Of a stretch of DNA of 64,000 bases, positions 29,521-38,846 are shown in pieces. The DNA comes from Herbaspirillum sp. SJZ106 (GTDB lineage Bacteria > Pseudomonadota > Gammaproteobacteria > Burkholderiales > Burkholderiaceae_D). The stretch lies in contig NZ_VFNI01000001.1 of the NCBI RefSeq assembly GCF_006715495.1, forward strand, positions 1,054,001 to 1,118,000. Direction: 5' to 3'. Position 1 is the stretch's first letter. Each line of letters opens with the position of its first letter. The notes beneath the pieces were generated by a model, which saw only the letters and a program-made list of their open reading frames with translations, was not told the origin of the DNA and made no database searches. Made by a program: the position numbers and the translations under genes.

Positions 29521-30963
29521 TCAGGCGGCCAGTTCCTCCACCAGTTTCCCCACCAGTTTCAAAGCCTGCTCGATTTCGCGCGACCACGGATAGCTGTAGT
29601 TGAGCCGGATGAAATGGCTGTAGCGGTTGGTCGCCGCGAAGATGCGCCCCGGCGCCACCGTAATGCCCAGCGCCAGGCAGCGCCGGTACAGTTCCATCGC
29701 ATCCGCCCCGGCCGGCAATTCCACCCATAGCACATAGCCGCCTTCCGGTTCCGACACTTGCGTGCCGGCGGGGAAGAAGCGCAGCACGAAATGGCGCATC
29801 AGGTCGCGTTGCTGGGCGAAGGCGCGGCGCACCCGGCGCAGGTGGCGCTCATAGCCGCCCTGGGTCAGGTATTGCGCGATGGCCCGTTGCGGGACGGTGG
29901 GCGTGGTCAGGGTGTTGAGGAACTTGAGTTTTTCCACCTGCTCGCGGTATCGGCCGGGCATGGCCCAGCCGATACGGTAGGCCGACGTCAGGCTTTTGGA
30001 AAACGAGGAGCAGTGCAGCACCAGGCCCGTGCGGTCGTAGTTCTTCAGCGACGAGGGGTGGGCATTGCCGTAGTACAGCTCGCTGTAGACGGCGTTTTCG
30101 ATCAGCGGCATCTGGCGCCGTTCGGCCAGCCGCACCAGCCTTTCCTTCTCGCCGTCGGGCATCTGGAAGCCGAGCGGGTTCTGGAAATTGGGCATGACCA
30201 TGCAGGCCGCCACCGGCTGCGTTGCCATGATCCGCTCCAGCGCATCGACATCGATGCCGCGCCGGGGATCGGTCGGGATCTCCAGGGCTCGCATGCCCAG
30301 GCGCTCGATCGCGTGCAGCATGGCGTAGAAGGTCGGCGTCTCCACCGCGACGGTGTCGCCCGGACGCGCCACCGCCTGCAGGCACAGGTTGATGGCTTCG
30401 GTGGCGCCGACCGTCACCACGATTTCCTCGGGATTGACCTTCAGGCCGTTTTCCAGGTAGCGTCGCGCGATCTGCCGCAGCAGGTCGGGGTGGCCTGGCG
30501 GCAGGTCGTCGAACACGCTGGAGTGGCTGGCGCTGCGCGTGATCCTGCCGGCGTACTGGGTCACCCGTTGCGAGGGAAACAGCGCCGGATTGGGGTAGGG
30601 CGAACCCAGCGGTACGGTGCCGTCTTGCTGGATGGTCTTCAAGGTGGCCAGCACCAGCCGGCTGACGTCGACCTCGGTGGATTGCTGGTAGGCCGGATTG
30701 TCCTGGCGCGCGCTGCGCCTGGCGGCCGGCTTGTCGCCCGTCGGCGCCTGCTCGCGCACGAAGTAGCCGGATTGCGGATGGCTTTCGATGATGCCGCGGC
30801 TTTCCAGCAATTCGTAGGCGCGCACCACGGTGGTTACGCTGACCTTGTGCTGCTGGCTGGCGATGCGTACCGAGGCGATGCGCTCGCCCGGGCGCAGCAC
30901 GCCGTCATGGATGGAAGCCGCCAACTGGTCGGCGAATTGCTGGTACAGGGGGATGGCGGCCAT
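29521..30963 (-). CDS. MocR-type GntR regulator with aminotransferase domain (YdcR-like)
   Basis: The 480-residue protein joins a GntR winged helix (residues 1-75; HKVSVTTVVRAYELLESRG) to a fold-type I aminotransferase domain (about 115-470). The PLP lysine is Lys323 in SSFSKSLTSAYR. The Asp that normally binds the PLP ring nitrogen, in the family segment IEDDVY, is replaced here: IENAVY (Asn290). Classic transaminase chemistry is therefore unlikely, though PLP or an adduct may still be sensed. Family members control vitamin B6 or amino-compound genes; the target here is unknown. Confidence 0.88.
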   Translation of the reverse strand: MAAIPLYQQFADQLAASIHDGVLRPGERIASVRIASQQHKVSVTTVVRAYELLESRGIIESHPQSGYFVREQAPTGDKPAARRSARQDNPAYQQSTEVDVSRLVLATLKTIQQDGTVPLGSPYPNPALFPSQRVTQYAGRITRSASHSSVFDDLPPGHPDLLRQIARRYLENGLKVNPEEIVVTVGATEAINLCLQAVARPGDTVAVETPTFYAMLHAIERLGMRALEIPTDPRRGIDVDALERIMATQPVAACMVMPNFQNPLGFQMPDGEKERLVRLAERRQMPLIENAVYSELYYGNAHPSSLKNYDRTGLVLHCSSFSKSLTSAYRIGWAMPGRYREQVEKLKFLNTLTTPTVPQRAIAQYLTQGGYERHLRRVRRAFAQQRDLMRHFVLRFFPAGTQVSEPEGGYVLWVELPAGADAMELYRRCLALGITVAPGRIFAATNRYSHFIRLNYSYPWSREIEQALKLVGKLVEELAA

Positions 30964-31083
30964 GGCAGGGCGGGCTTGGGACCGAGGTTAAGTGTCAGGA
31001 GCTGTCGGCCCGTATTTTACAAGGCGCGGGCCATGGCGACGATGGCGGCCGGTGACAAGTGGCGTCACGGGCCGGATACCGCC

Positions 31084-32418
31084 TCAGGCCGGCAGGCTGA
31101 TCACCGCGCGCAGGCCGGATGGCCGGTCCGCGCCGTCGCGATTTTCCAGTTCCAGCCGTCCGCCGTGGGCTTCGATGCATGAGCGCGCAATCGCCAGTCC
31201 CAAGCCGACGCTGCCGCCATCCTTGCCCGTGCCGCGATGGCGCGCGGCATCCAGGCGGACGAAGGGCTTGAAGACTTCCGGCAACTGGTCGGCGGCAATG
31301 CCGGGGCCGTCGTCGTCCACATGGATCAGCAGGGAACCGCCGGCTGCCGGGAACACGGCCAGCCGGGCGCGCTGGCCGTAGCGCACCGCATTGTCCACCA
31401 GGTTGCCGATGGCGCGCTTGAGGCCCACCGGGCGGCAGCGGTAGGGCAGCGCGCCCGGGGCATCGCTGCGCAAGTGCACGTCGTGTCCCTGGGCCAGTTG
31501 CTCTTGCGCCACGTCGCGCAGCAGCGCGTGCAGGTCGACTTCGCGGGTGTCTTCATTGCGGGCATCGTCGCGCGCGAAGCGCACGGTTTCTTCCACCATC
31601 ACGCGCATCTCTTCCAGGGTACGGATCATGGCTGCGCGCAGCTGCGCATCTTCCACCATCTCCGCGCGCAGGCGCAGCGAGGTGATCGGCGTGCGCAGGT
31701 CGTGGCTGATGGCGGCCAGCAGGCGGGTACGGTCTTCGACGAAGCGCGTCAGGCGCTCCTGCATGAGATTGAAGGCGGCGGTGACTTCGCGCGCTTCCGA
31801 TGGTCCGCTGACCGGCAGCGGGCCGAGCTGCTCGCCGCGGCTGACGCGTTCGGCGGCATGCGCCAGCGCCTTGATGGGACGCAGGATGCGGCGCACGAAC
31901 AGGAACACGATCACCAGCACCGGCAGCGTGCTGACCGGCACCGAGAAGCGCAGCGGCCGCATCCATGCCTGCGACATCACGGGATGCTGCAAGGTGTTGA
32001 TCCATTGTCCGTCCGGCACGCGCATGGCGATGCGCAGGTCGCCCTGGCGCGCGCTGTGGCGCACCAGGCTCACGCGTATGTCGCTCGCTTGCAGGCCCAG
32101 CCGGGTTTGCAGTTTTTCCCTGATGACATCCTGGTCGTAGCCTTGCTGGCTGCCTTCGTCGATGGCGGCCGCCTTGTCCAGCGCGTAATCCGAATGGTCG
32201 TCGCGTATGGCCTCCAGCGCCCGGCGCGCCTGCGCCTGCGGCAAGGCGCCCAGCCGCCATGCGGCGGCGGCATGCTCGACCATCTGGTCGCGCGAGATGG
32301 CGTGGATGGTTGCCCCATTGGTGAGCACCATCGACAGGCCGATGGCGTGCGCGGCCACCAGTCCGAGCAGCAGCAGGCCGATCAACTGGCCGGCCATGGT
32401 GCGCGGCCACAGTCTCAT
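31084..32418 (-). CDS. sensor histidine kinase
   Basis: The 444-residue protein has two membrane spans (about 10-30 and 158-176) around a periplasmic sensor of about 125 residues, then HAMP (about 178-230), the phospho-acceptor His239 in AAISHDLRTPITS, and the ATPase core with N box GNLVDNAVRYG, G1 DDGPGIA and G2 GSVGLGLAIARS. It is an EnvZ/OmpR-class partner of the regulator with which it overlaps by 4 bp (ATGA at 32418), fixing the start. Its position next to an iron receptor gene suggests a link to iron or membrane stress, not proven. Confidence 0.92.
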   Translation of the reverse strand: MRLWPRTMAGQLIGLLLLGLVAAHAIGLSMVLTNGATIHAISRDQMVEHAAAAWRLGALPQAQARRALEAIRDDHSDYALDKAAAIDEGSQQGYDQDVIREKLQTRLGLQASDIRVSLVRHSARQGDLRIAMRVPDGQWINTLQHPVMSQAWMRPLRFSVPVSTLPVLVIVFLFVRRILRPIKALAHAAERVSRGEQLGPLPVSGPSEAREVTAAFNLMQERLTRFVEDRTRLLAAISHDLRTPITSLRLRAEMVEDAQLRAAMIRTLEEMRVMVEETVRFARDDARNEDTREVDLHALLRDVAQEQLAQGHDVHLRSDAPGALPYRCRPVGLKRAIGNLVDNAVRYGQRARLAVFPAAGGSLLIHVDDDGPGIAADQLPEVFKPFVRLDAARHRGTGKDGGSVGLGLAIARSCIEAHGGRLELENRDGADRPSGLRAVISLPA

Positions 32419-33167
32419 GGGAGGTGCGGTTCGGCGCGGACCTGCGCGGCGAACAGGTAGCCGTTGCCCCATACGGTCTTGAGCAGGCTGGGGTGGCGCG
32501 GATCGGCTTCGAGCTTCTTGCGCAGGCGGCTGACCTGGCTGTCGATGCTGCGGTCGAATGCCTGCGCATCGGCGCCGGCGGTCAGGTCCAGCAGCTTGTC
32601 GCGCGAGAGTACGGTATTGGGATGGGCCACCAGGGCGCACAGCAGGCGGTATTCGACGCTGGAAAGGGGCGTGGCCGTGCCGTCGCGGCCGCGCAGTTCG
32701 CGGCGTTCGAGGTCGAGCGTCCATTGGCCGAAGCGGTAGCGGTGGATGGCGCTATGGCCGGGATTTGTCGCGGCCGGCAGGCTGCGCGCGATCCGGCGCA
32801 GCACGGTCTTGATGCGCGCCACCAGTTCCTGCGGTTCGAAGGGCTTGACGATGTAGTCGTCGGCGCCGGTTTCAAGACCATTGACCTTGTCCGCGCTGGA
32901 CGACATCGCCGTCAGCAGGATCACCGGGGTGCCGTATCGCTCGCCGATGTGGCGGCACAGCGAAAGGCCGTCTTCGCCCGGCATCATCACGTCCAGCAGC
33001 GCCAGGTCGAACGCTTGCCGCTGCAGCAGGCGGCGCGCCTGGGCGGCGTTGAACGCCATGCTCACCAGCATGCCCTGGCGGCGCAGGTAGGCAGCCAGCG
33101 GTTCGCAGATGTCGAGATGATCGTCGACCACCAGGATGTGGCGGTCGGCATCGGGTGGGTATTCCAC
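32415..33167 (-). CDS. OmpR-family response regulator
   Basis: The 250-residue form has a receiver with acidic pocket VVDDH, phospho-acceptor Asp59 in LLDVMMPG, and Lys108 in YIVKPFEP, followed by an OmpR/PhoB winged helix (about 150-240; VEYRLLCALVAHPNTVLSRDKLL). The GTG at 33167 is preferred because GAAGGG lies at a suitable distance; an upstream TTG at 33236 is the other option. It works with the sensor kinase downstream. It is divergent from a TonB receptor gene and could regulate it across the shared 238-bp region. Confidence 0.9.
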   Translation of the reverse strand: MEYPPDADRHILVVDDHLDICEPLAAYLRRQGMLVSMAFNAAQARRLLQRQAFDLALLDVMMPGEDGLSLCRHIGERYGTPVILLTAMSSSADKVNGLETGADDYIVKPFEPQELVARIKTVLRRIARSLPAATNPGHSAIHRYRFGQWTLDLERRELRGRDGTATPLSSVEYRLLCALVAHPNTVLSRDKLLDLTAGADAQAFDRSIDSQVSRLRKKLEADPRHPSLLKTVWGNGYLFAAQVRAEPHLP

Positions 33168-33252
33168 GTATTGCCCTTCTTGTATTGCATCGGGAGGCCT
33201 GGCGCAGGGGCGCAGGAAGTTGCCACATATTGACAAACTTTTCCTGATTTTA

Positions 33253-33271
33253 AATGAATATAATTCTCATT
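33253..33271 (+). promoter_or_regulatory. Fur-box-like site upstream of the siderophore receptor
   Basis: AATGAATATAATTCTCATT is a 19-bp imperfect palindrome of the NATNATNAT type, in an AT-rich island between the response regulator and the receptor gene, about 135 bp upstream of the receptor start. It suggests iron repression by Fur. It may also influence the divergent two-component genes. Confidence 0.6.
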
Positions 33272-33405
33272 TGCAAATGCAATAAAACTCCAACCCGACC
33301 ACAATCCGGCGCCGGTGCGGCTTTGCGGGGACTTTCCTCGCAGGGGATCGCTTGCGCCTGCGTATTGCGAGGGGTGGGCAACCAACACGATGGGGGAACA
33401 GCACC

Positions 33406-35484
33406 ATGCAACAATCGAAACAGGAATTCATGCCGACCCGTGCGGCCCTGGCTGTGGCCGCGGCGCTGGCGATGACAGGGGGCGCGGCCCAGGCGCAGTC
33501 GGCGTCGGCGGCGTCGGGGCTCAAGGAAGTGGTGGTGACCGCCACCGGCTTCGAGCAGGAAGTGGTCGACGCGCCGGCCAGCATCACCGTGATCACGCAG
33601 GAGCAATTGAAGAAGAAGCAATTCCGCGACCTGACCGATGCGCTTTCCGATGTGGAAGGCGTGACCGTCACCGGCACCGCGACCGAGAAGGATATTTTCA
33701 TCCGCGGCCTGCCCGGCGCCTATACGCTGATCCTGGTGGACGGCAAGCGCCAGAGCACGCGCGACGCGCGCACCAACGGCAACTCCGGTTTCGAGCAGTC
33801 CTACATCCCGCCGCTGGAAGCCATCGAGCGCATCGAGGTCGTACGCGGCCCGATGTCTTCCCTGTATGGTTCCGACGCCATGGGCGGCGTGATCAACATC
33901 ATCACCAAGAAGATCGCCAGCAAGTGGGGCGGCGCGGTGACGTTCGACACCACGCTGCAACAGCATGGCGACTCCGGCGATTCCTACCAGGGCCAGTTCT
34001 ACCTGAACGGGCCGATCGCCGCCGACGTGCTGGGCCTGCAATTGTGGGGCAAGGTCTACAAGCGCCAGGAAGACCGCATCCTCAACGGCAACACCAAGGC
34101 GCTCGATACCGACTTTACCGCGCGCCTGGCGCTCAGGCCCAACAAGGATCACGACATCCTGCTGGAAGCCGGCACCACCCAGGTGCGTCGCGACGCCTCT
34201 TCCTACCATACGCTGGCGGCCACCGCGACGACTGCCGACAGCTATACCGAAAACCCGCGCGACCATTTCTCGTTGTCGCATACCGGCCGCTATGGCTGGG
34301 CGACATCGGATGTGACATTCTCGTACGAGAAGGCGCAGCGCAAGAGCTACACCGAGAGCCCGGCCGGCAGCGATCGCTATGCCCAGGCCGCGCGCGCGCC
34401 CAAGATCGAGAATGCCGTGCTGGACGGGAAATTAAGCATGCCGCTGGGATCGCACTGGCTGGTGCTGGGGGGGCAATGGAACGAAGGCAAGCTGACCGAC
34501 CAGAATCCGGGGCTGCGCACCGGGATCGACCAGAGTTTCCGCATCACGCAAAAAGCCCTGTTCGTCGAGGACGAATGGAAGCTGGCCGAGGCCTGGTCGC
34601 TCACCGGCGGCCTGCGGCTGGACAACCACGAGGTCTACGGCAACCATTGGAGCCCGCGCCTCTACAGCGTGTGGCATACCACCGCCAACCTCACCGTCAA
34701 GGGCGGCGTCTCGCGCGGCTTCCGCGCGCCGGATATCCGCACCATCGCGCCGGGCTATGCCTACACCACCGGCGGCGCCGGATGCACCTATGGCCCCACC
34801 GGCACCTGCGGCGTGATTATCGGCGACCCCGACCTGAAGCCGGAAACCAGCACCAGCTACGAGCTGGGCGCGCTGTGGGACAACAAGGCCGGCTTGTCCG
34901 GCGGCGCCACGCTGTTCTATACCGACTTCAAGGACAAGGTCAGCAACGCCCTGGTCTATAACGCCGACGGCTCCATCGCGCGCTGGTCGCAGGATCCCAA
35001 CTACCGCCTCTGGTACAGCTACAACGTCGATCGCGCCACCATCAAGGGAGTGGAATTGACCGGCCGCTGGCAAGCCACCAGCCGCCTGGCGTTGAAGTCC
35101 AACTACACCTACACCGACTCGCGCCAGAAGGGCGGCAGCTATGACGGCTATGCGCTGGCGCGCACGCCCAGGCACATGTTCAACCTCCGCGCCGACTGGA
35201 CGCAATCGGATGCCTGGCGGCTGTGGGCCGCGTTCAATTACCACGGCAAGGAAGTCAATGCCGCGGCACGCGTGGGGACCGCCGGCACCACCATCTCGTC
35301 GTCCGGCGTGAAGGAGTACAAGGCTTATGCGCTGGCCGACATCGGCACCACCTATGACATCGGCAAGCTCACCAGCATCGCGGCGGCGATCTACAACATC
35401 ACCGACAAGCGCCTGGACGAGCAAAGCTTCAACACCGTCGGCGATGGCCGCCGCCTGTGGGTAAGCCTGACCCAACGTTTCTGA
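33406..35484 (+). CDS. TonB-dependent siderophore receptor (FepA/IrgA type)
   Basis: The 692-residue product has a signal peptide ending near GGAAQA (about residue 30), a TonB box KEVVVTA (about 40), a plug domain (about 50-160; LVDGKRQ, ERIEVVRGPMSSLYGSDAMGGVINIITKK) and a barrel with a two-Cys loop (CTYGPTGTC) and C-terminal RF. It should import a ferric siderophore, most likely of the catecholate class by its IrgA/FepA resemblance. The ATG at 33406 has a GGGGGA site. It is followed at once by an esterase gene, whose ATG overlaps its stop, and a Fur-like box precedes it. Confidence 0.92.
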   Translation: MQQSKQEFMPTRAALAVAAALAMTGGAAQAQSASAASGLKEVVVTATGFEQEVVDAPASITVITQEQLKKKQFRDLTDALSDVEGVTVTGTATEKDIFIRGLPGAYTLILVDGKRQSTRDARTNGNSGFEQSYIPPLEAIERIEVVRGPMSSLYGSDAMGGVINIITKKIASKWGGAVTFDTTLQQHGDSGDSYQGQFYLNGPIAADVLGLQLWGKVYKRQEDRILNGNTKALDTDFTARLALRPNKDHDILLEAGTTQVRRDASSYHTLAATATTADSYTENPRDHFSLSHTGRYGWATSDVTFSYEKAQRKSYTESPAGSDRYAQAARAPKIENAVLDGKLSMPLGSHWLVLGGQWNEGKLTDQNPGLRTGIDQSFRITQKALFVEDEWKLAEAWSLTGGLRLDNHEVYGNHWSPRLYSVWHTTANLTVKGGVSRGFRAPDIRTIAPGYAYTTGGAGCTYGPTGTCGVIIGDPDLKPETSTSYELGALWDNKAGLSGGATLFYTDFKDKVSNALVYNADGSIARWSQDPNYRLWYSYNVDRATIKGVELTGRWQATSRLALKSNYTYTDSRQKGGSYDGYALARTPRHMFNLRADWTQSDAWRLWAAFNYHGKEVNAAARVGTAGTTISSSGVKEYKAYALADIGTTYDIGKLTSIAAAIYNITDKRLDEQSFNTVGDGRRLWVSLTQRF

Positions 35485-36464
35485 TGAACGATATCCTGCA
35501 TTGGCGCCGCCGCCTGCTGGCGGCCGCCTCATTGTGCGCCTTGCTTCCCGGCCTGGTACGGGCCCAGCCGGACTTGTCGAAAAAGCTTGGCCCGACCATC
35601 GCCGACAGCGGCTCGGCCTTCTATCGTTTCGAGCGCTTCGATCTGCGTTCGGACGATGGCGGGCGCAGCTACCGCGTGATGCTCGGCATTCCCCGCCGCG
35701 CCGCGCCGGCGGCGGGCTATCCGGCGATCTTCCTGCTCGACGGCAATGCTGCGATGGCCGCCATCGACGAACGCCAGTTGCAGGCGCTGGATGCCGCGCA
35801 GCCGCCGGTGATCGTGGCCATCGGCTACGACACCGAGCTGCGTTTCGACGTCACGGCGCGCGCCTACGACTACACCCCGCCATTCCCGCAGGGGCAGGTC
35901 GATGAGGAAGCCGCGCGCGGTCGCAAAGGCGGCGGGGCGGACGTATTCCTCGATCTGCTTGAGCGGCAGGTCATGCCGCGCGTGCGCGCCAGGGCGCCGC
36001 TCGACGATGGCCGGCTGGCCTTGTGGGGGCACTCCTACGGAGGATTGTTCGTGCTGCATACGCTGTTTTCACGCGGGCAATTGTTCCGCAACTACATCGC
36101 CGCCAGCCCATCGCTATGGTGGCAGCGCGGGGTGATCCTGGATGAGGAAAAGAACTTCGTGCATGCCAAGGCTGCGCCAGGCGTCCGCCTGTGGGTGATG
36201 GTGGGGGAAGCGGAGGGGCGCCAGCGCAAGGCTGTTTCGCAAGGCGATGCCCAGGCCGACGCCCGCGCGCAGTCCATGCTGGCGTCGCGCGGCGCAATGC
36301 CGGCCCAGGCCTTGCCGGACATGATTGCTCGCCTCCAGGGGAAAAGCGGCCTGGAGGTTTCCTTGCGCAGTTTCCCCGGCATGGCGCATGGGCCGATGCT
36401 GCCTGCGTCGCTGGAGCCGGCCTTGCGCATTGCCGCCGGGTTGCCGCCTTATCCGGGGGAATAG
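35484..36464 (+). CDS. secreted alpha/beta hydrolase, IroE/Fes-like siderophore esterase
   Basis: The 326-residue protein has a signal peptide (AQ cleavage near residue 27), an esterase D/IroE-like fold, nucleophile Ser184 in WGHSYGGLF, and a probable His in MAHGPML near the end. IroE and Fes hydrolyse tri-catecholate siderophores; a periplasmic form would cut imported or outgoing siderophore. Its ATG shares one base with the receptor stop (TGATG), so the two are translationally coupled. The signal peptide is longer and more basic than usual (MNDILHWRRRLL), possibly Tat-like. Confidence 0.8.
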   Translation: MNDILHWRRRLLAAASLCALLPGLVRAQPDLSKKLGPTIADSGSAFYRFERFDLRSDDGGRSYRVMLGIPRRAAPAAGYPAIFLLDGNAAMAAIDERQLQALDAAQPPVIVAIGYDTELRFDVTARAYDYTPPFPQGQVDEEAARGRKGGGADVFLDLLERQVMPRVRARAPLDDGRLALWGHSYGGLFVLHTLFSRGQLFRNYIAASPSLWWQRGVILDEEKNFVHAKAAPGVRLWVMVGEAEGRQRKAVSQGDAQADARAQSMLASRGAMPAQALPDMIARLQGKSGLEVSLRSFPGMAHGPMLPASLEPALRIAAGLPPYPGE

Positions 36465-36534
36465 GGGTTTGTACCGTTATGTATCGCAAAGTAAAAGAGC
36501 GGCCGCGGCCGTGCCATGCGCGGGTGTTTTCGTT

Positions 36535-36553
36535 TCAATTGAGAATCATTATT
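36535..36553 (+). promoter_or_regulatory. Fur-box-like site upstream of the PepSY-DUF2271-DUF4198 genes
   Basis: The stretch contains GAGAATCATTATT and matches 13 of 19 positions of the classic Fur consensus. It lies 35 bp upstream of the PepSY gene ATG in a region otherwise GC-rich, so iron repression of this second unit is likely. Confidence 0.62.
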
Positions 36554-36587
36554 ATTTGAAAGAGGTGGCGGGGAGCCATCGCGCGCC

Positions 36588-37262
36588 ATGAAGGAAGCCA
36601 ACGCAGCCAAGCCAGCCGAGCAACTACCGGACCAGAAACGCCGCGCCTTCTGGCTCAAGCACTTGCACCAATGGCACTGGATCAGTTCCGGCATCTGCCT
36701 GGTGGCGATGCTGGCCTTCGCGGTGACCGGGTTGACGTTGAACCATGCGGCGCAGATCGAGGCCAAGCCGCAGGTCAGCCAGCGCAAGGCGCAATTGCCC
36801 GCGGCGCTGCTGGCGCCTTTGCGGCGGCAGGCTGAAGCTGCCGATAGCAAGGGCGGCGGCGCGAAGGACGAATTGCCGGCGCCGGTGCGCGACTGGATCG
36901 CGCAACAGTTGTCGGTGACGGTGGGCGCGCAGGCGGCGGAATGGTCGGCCGACGAGGTGTATGTCTCGCTGCCGCGCCCGGGTGGCGATGCCTGGCTGAG
37001 GGTGGCGCTGGAGGACGGCCAGGTCGAATACGAAAAAACCGATCGCGGCTGGATTTCCTACTTCAACGATTTGCACAAGGGACGCAATACCGGCACGGCG
37101 TGGAGCTGGTTCATCGATATCTTCGCCATGGCCTGCCTGGTGTTTTGCATCACCGGCCTGTTCTTGCTGCAGATGCATGCGGGCAAGCGTCCTGCCACCT
37201 GGCCGCTGGTTGTGCTTGGACTGGTGGCGCCGCTGTTGCTGGCGATCCTGTTTATTCATTGA
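36588..37262 (+). CDS. PepSY-associated transmembrane protein
   Basis: The 224-residue protein has one membrane span near residues 30-52, a periplasmic PepSY-like region (about 55-165), and two spans near the C-terminus (about 170-190 and 203-222). Conserved-looking His residues lie at KHLHQWHW just before the first span, LNHA after it, and NDLHKG before the second. PepSY_TM proteins of this type occur in iron reduction and uptake loci and may bind heme or flavin to pass electrons across the inner membrane. It opens the Fur-box-preceded unit, ahead of DUF2271. Confidence 0.8.
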   Translation: MKEANAAKPAEQLPDQKRRAFWLKHLHQWHWISSGICLVAMLAFAVTGLTLNHAAQIEAKPQVSQRKAQLPAALLAPLRRQAEAADSKGGGAKDELPAPVRDWIAQQLSVTVGAQAAEWSADEVYVSLPRPGGDAWLRVALEDGQVEYEKTDRGWISYFNDLHKGRNTGTAWSWFIDIFAMACLVFCITGLFLLQMHAGKRPATWPLVVLGLVAPLLLAILFIH

Positions 37263-37340
37263 GTCCGGCGTGCAGCCGGGCTGGTTTCACTTGTTTTTTA
37301 TCTGTCGTTTTCATCCGAATCCGTTAGCGAGGCCCGTCTT

Positions 37341-37901
37341 ATGAAACACCAGCAAGATCCGGCAAGACAATCCGCACTGCTCAAGCCCACCGTCCTGGCA
37401 TTGGCCATGGCGGCCCTGTTCGCGGCGGCGGCTCCGGCCGGCGCGGCCGACATGAACCTGAAGATCGAGATCCCCACGCTCAATGTGGCCGAGTACCACC
37501 GTCCTTACCTGGCGGCCTGGATCGAGCGTGCCGACCAGAGCGTGGCCGCCAACCTGGCGGTCTGGTACGACCTCAAGAAGAAGGACAAGGAGGGCGAAAA
37601 GTGGCTCAAGGATATCCGCCAGTGGTGGCGCCGCAGCGGCCGCGAACTGCAGATGCCGGTAGATGGCGTCAGCGGCGCGACGCGTCCGGCCGGCGAACAG
37701 AAACTGAACTTCGGTTCCGGTAAGGGCCCGTTGGCCAGCCTGGCGCCGGGCGACTATGTGCTGCTGGTGGAAGCCGCGCGCGAAGTCGGCGGCCGCGAGC
37801 TGGTGAAGCTGCCGTTCCAGTGGCCGCCGAAGTCGCTCCAGACCGCCAGGGCGCAAGGCAGCAGCGAACTTGGGGCCGTCTCGCTCGAACTGAAACCCTG
37901 A
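37341..37901 (+). CDS. DUF2271 periplasmic protein with an ApbE flavinylation motif
   Basis: The 186-residue protein has a Sec-type signal peptide ending near AGAAD (about 36), then a DUF2271 domain. Residues 108-114 read DGVSGAT, which fits the DxxSGAT motif where ApbE attaches FMN to the last Thr (Thr114) of proteins such as NqrC. This predicts a periplasmic flavoprotein. The neighbours supply a membrane protein before it and an ApbE transferase two genes later. DUF2271 proteins have been linked to flavin-based extracytosolic electron transfer, consistent with this reading. Confidence 0.84.
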   Translation: MKHQQDPARQSALLKPTVLALAMAALFAAAAPAGAADMNLKIEIPTLNVAEYHRPYLAAWIERADQSVAANLAVWYDLKKKDKEGEKWLKDIRQWWRRSGRELQMPVDGVSGATRPAGEQKLNFGSGKGPLASLAPGDYVLLVEAAREVGGRELVKLPFQWPPKSLQTARAQGSSELGAVSLELKP

Positions 37902-37979
37902 TTGCGGCGCCGATTCAAGTCCTGAATCGAGTCCAGTTTTTCATTTCCATCATCAAAGAATCCAGACCAAGGAGCCAAC

Positions 37980-38810
37980 ATGAATTTTTCCCTCAAACGC
38001 ACCGTACGCGCCTCGATGAAGGTCGCCGCCCTGGCGCTGGCGATCAGCCTGCCGCTGTCGGCCCATGCGCATCGCCAGTGGCTGCTGCCGTCGTCCACCG
38101 TGCTGTCGGGCAATGCAGCCTGGGTGACGGTGGATGCCGCCGTTTCCAACGACCTGTTCTATTTTGAACATTTCCCGCTGCGCCTGGATGGCCTGGTGGT
38201 GACCGGCCCTGAGGGCAAGCCGGTGCAGGCGGTCAACGCCGCCACCGGCAAATATCGCAGCACGTTCGATGTGCAGTTGAGCCAGCCGGGCACCTACAAG
38301 ATCGCCGTGGTCAACAACGGCGTGTTTGCCAGCTACAAGGTGGACGGCCAGCAGAAGCGCTGGCGCGGTAGCGCCGACGCCCTGGCCAAGGAAATTCCGG
38401 CCAATGCGCAGGAACTGAAAGTGACCCAGGTCAACGGCCGCGTGGAAACCTTCGTGACGGCGGGCAAGCCGACCAGGACCGCGCTGGCGATCACCGGCGC
38501 CGGCCTCGAATTGCAGCCGGTCACCCATCCGACCGACCTGGTGGCGGGCGACACGGCCAGCTTCCAGTTGCTGCTGGATGGCAAGCCGGCTTCGGGCATC
38601 GAAGTGGAAGTGGTGCCGGGCGGCATTCGTTACCGCGACAAGCTGCAAGATACCAAGGTCACGACCGATGGCGATGGCAAGTTCAGCGTGAAGTGGGGCG
38701 GCCCGGGCATGTACTGGATGCAAGCCAGCGTGTCCGACCAGAAAACCACGCTGCCGCAGGCCGCGCAGCGCCGCGCCAGCTACATCGCGACCGTGGAAGT
38801 GCTGCCCTGA
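37980..38810 (+). CDS. DUF4198 periplasmic protein
   Basis: The 276-residue protein has a signal peptide ending near SAHAH (residue 25). The mature part starts HRQWLLPSSTVL, a typical DUF4198 opening with a possible metal-binding His at the new N-terminus, and ends with a beta-sandwich (GKPASGIEVEVVPGG; GKFSVKWGGPGMYW). Members occur next to TonB receptors and metal-uptake genes. It may bind metal or chelate in the periplasm. It follows DUF2271 by 78 bp and is closed by a strong terminator, so ApbE and the reductase downstream may have a separate or read-through transcript. Confidence 0.82.
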   Translation: MNFSLKRTVRASMKVAALALAISLPLSAHAHRQWLLPSSTVLSGNAAWVTVDAAVSNDLFYFEHFPLRLDGLVVTGPEGKPVQAVNAATGKYRSTFDVQLSQPGTYKIAVVNNGVFASYKVDGQQKRWRGSADALAKEIPANAQELKVTQVNGRVETFVTAGKPTRTALAITGAGLELQPVTHPTDLVAGDTASFQLLLDGKPASGIEVEVVPGGIRYRDKLQDTKVTTDGDGKFSVKWGGPGMYWMQASVSDQKTTLPQAAQRRASYIATVEVLP

Positions 38811-38846
38811 GGCCGGCCTTGAATCCTTGAGGCGCCGATCGTTCCA

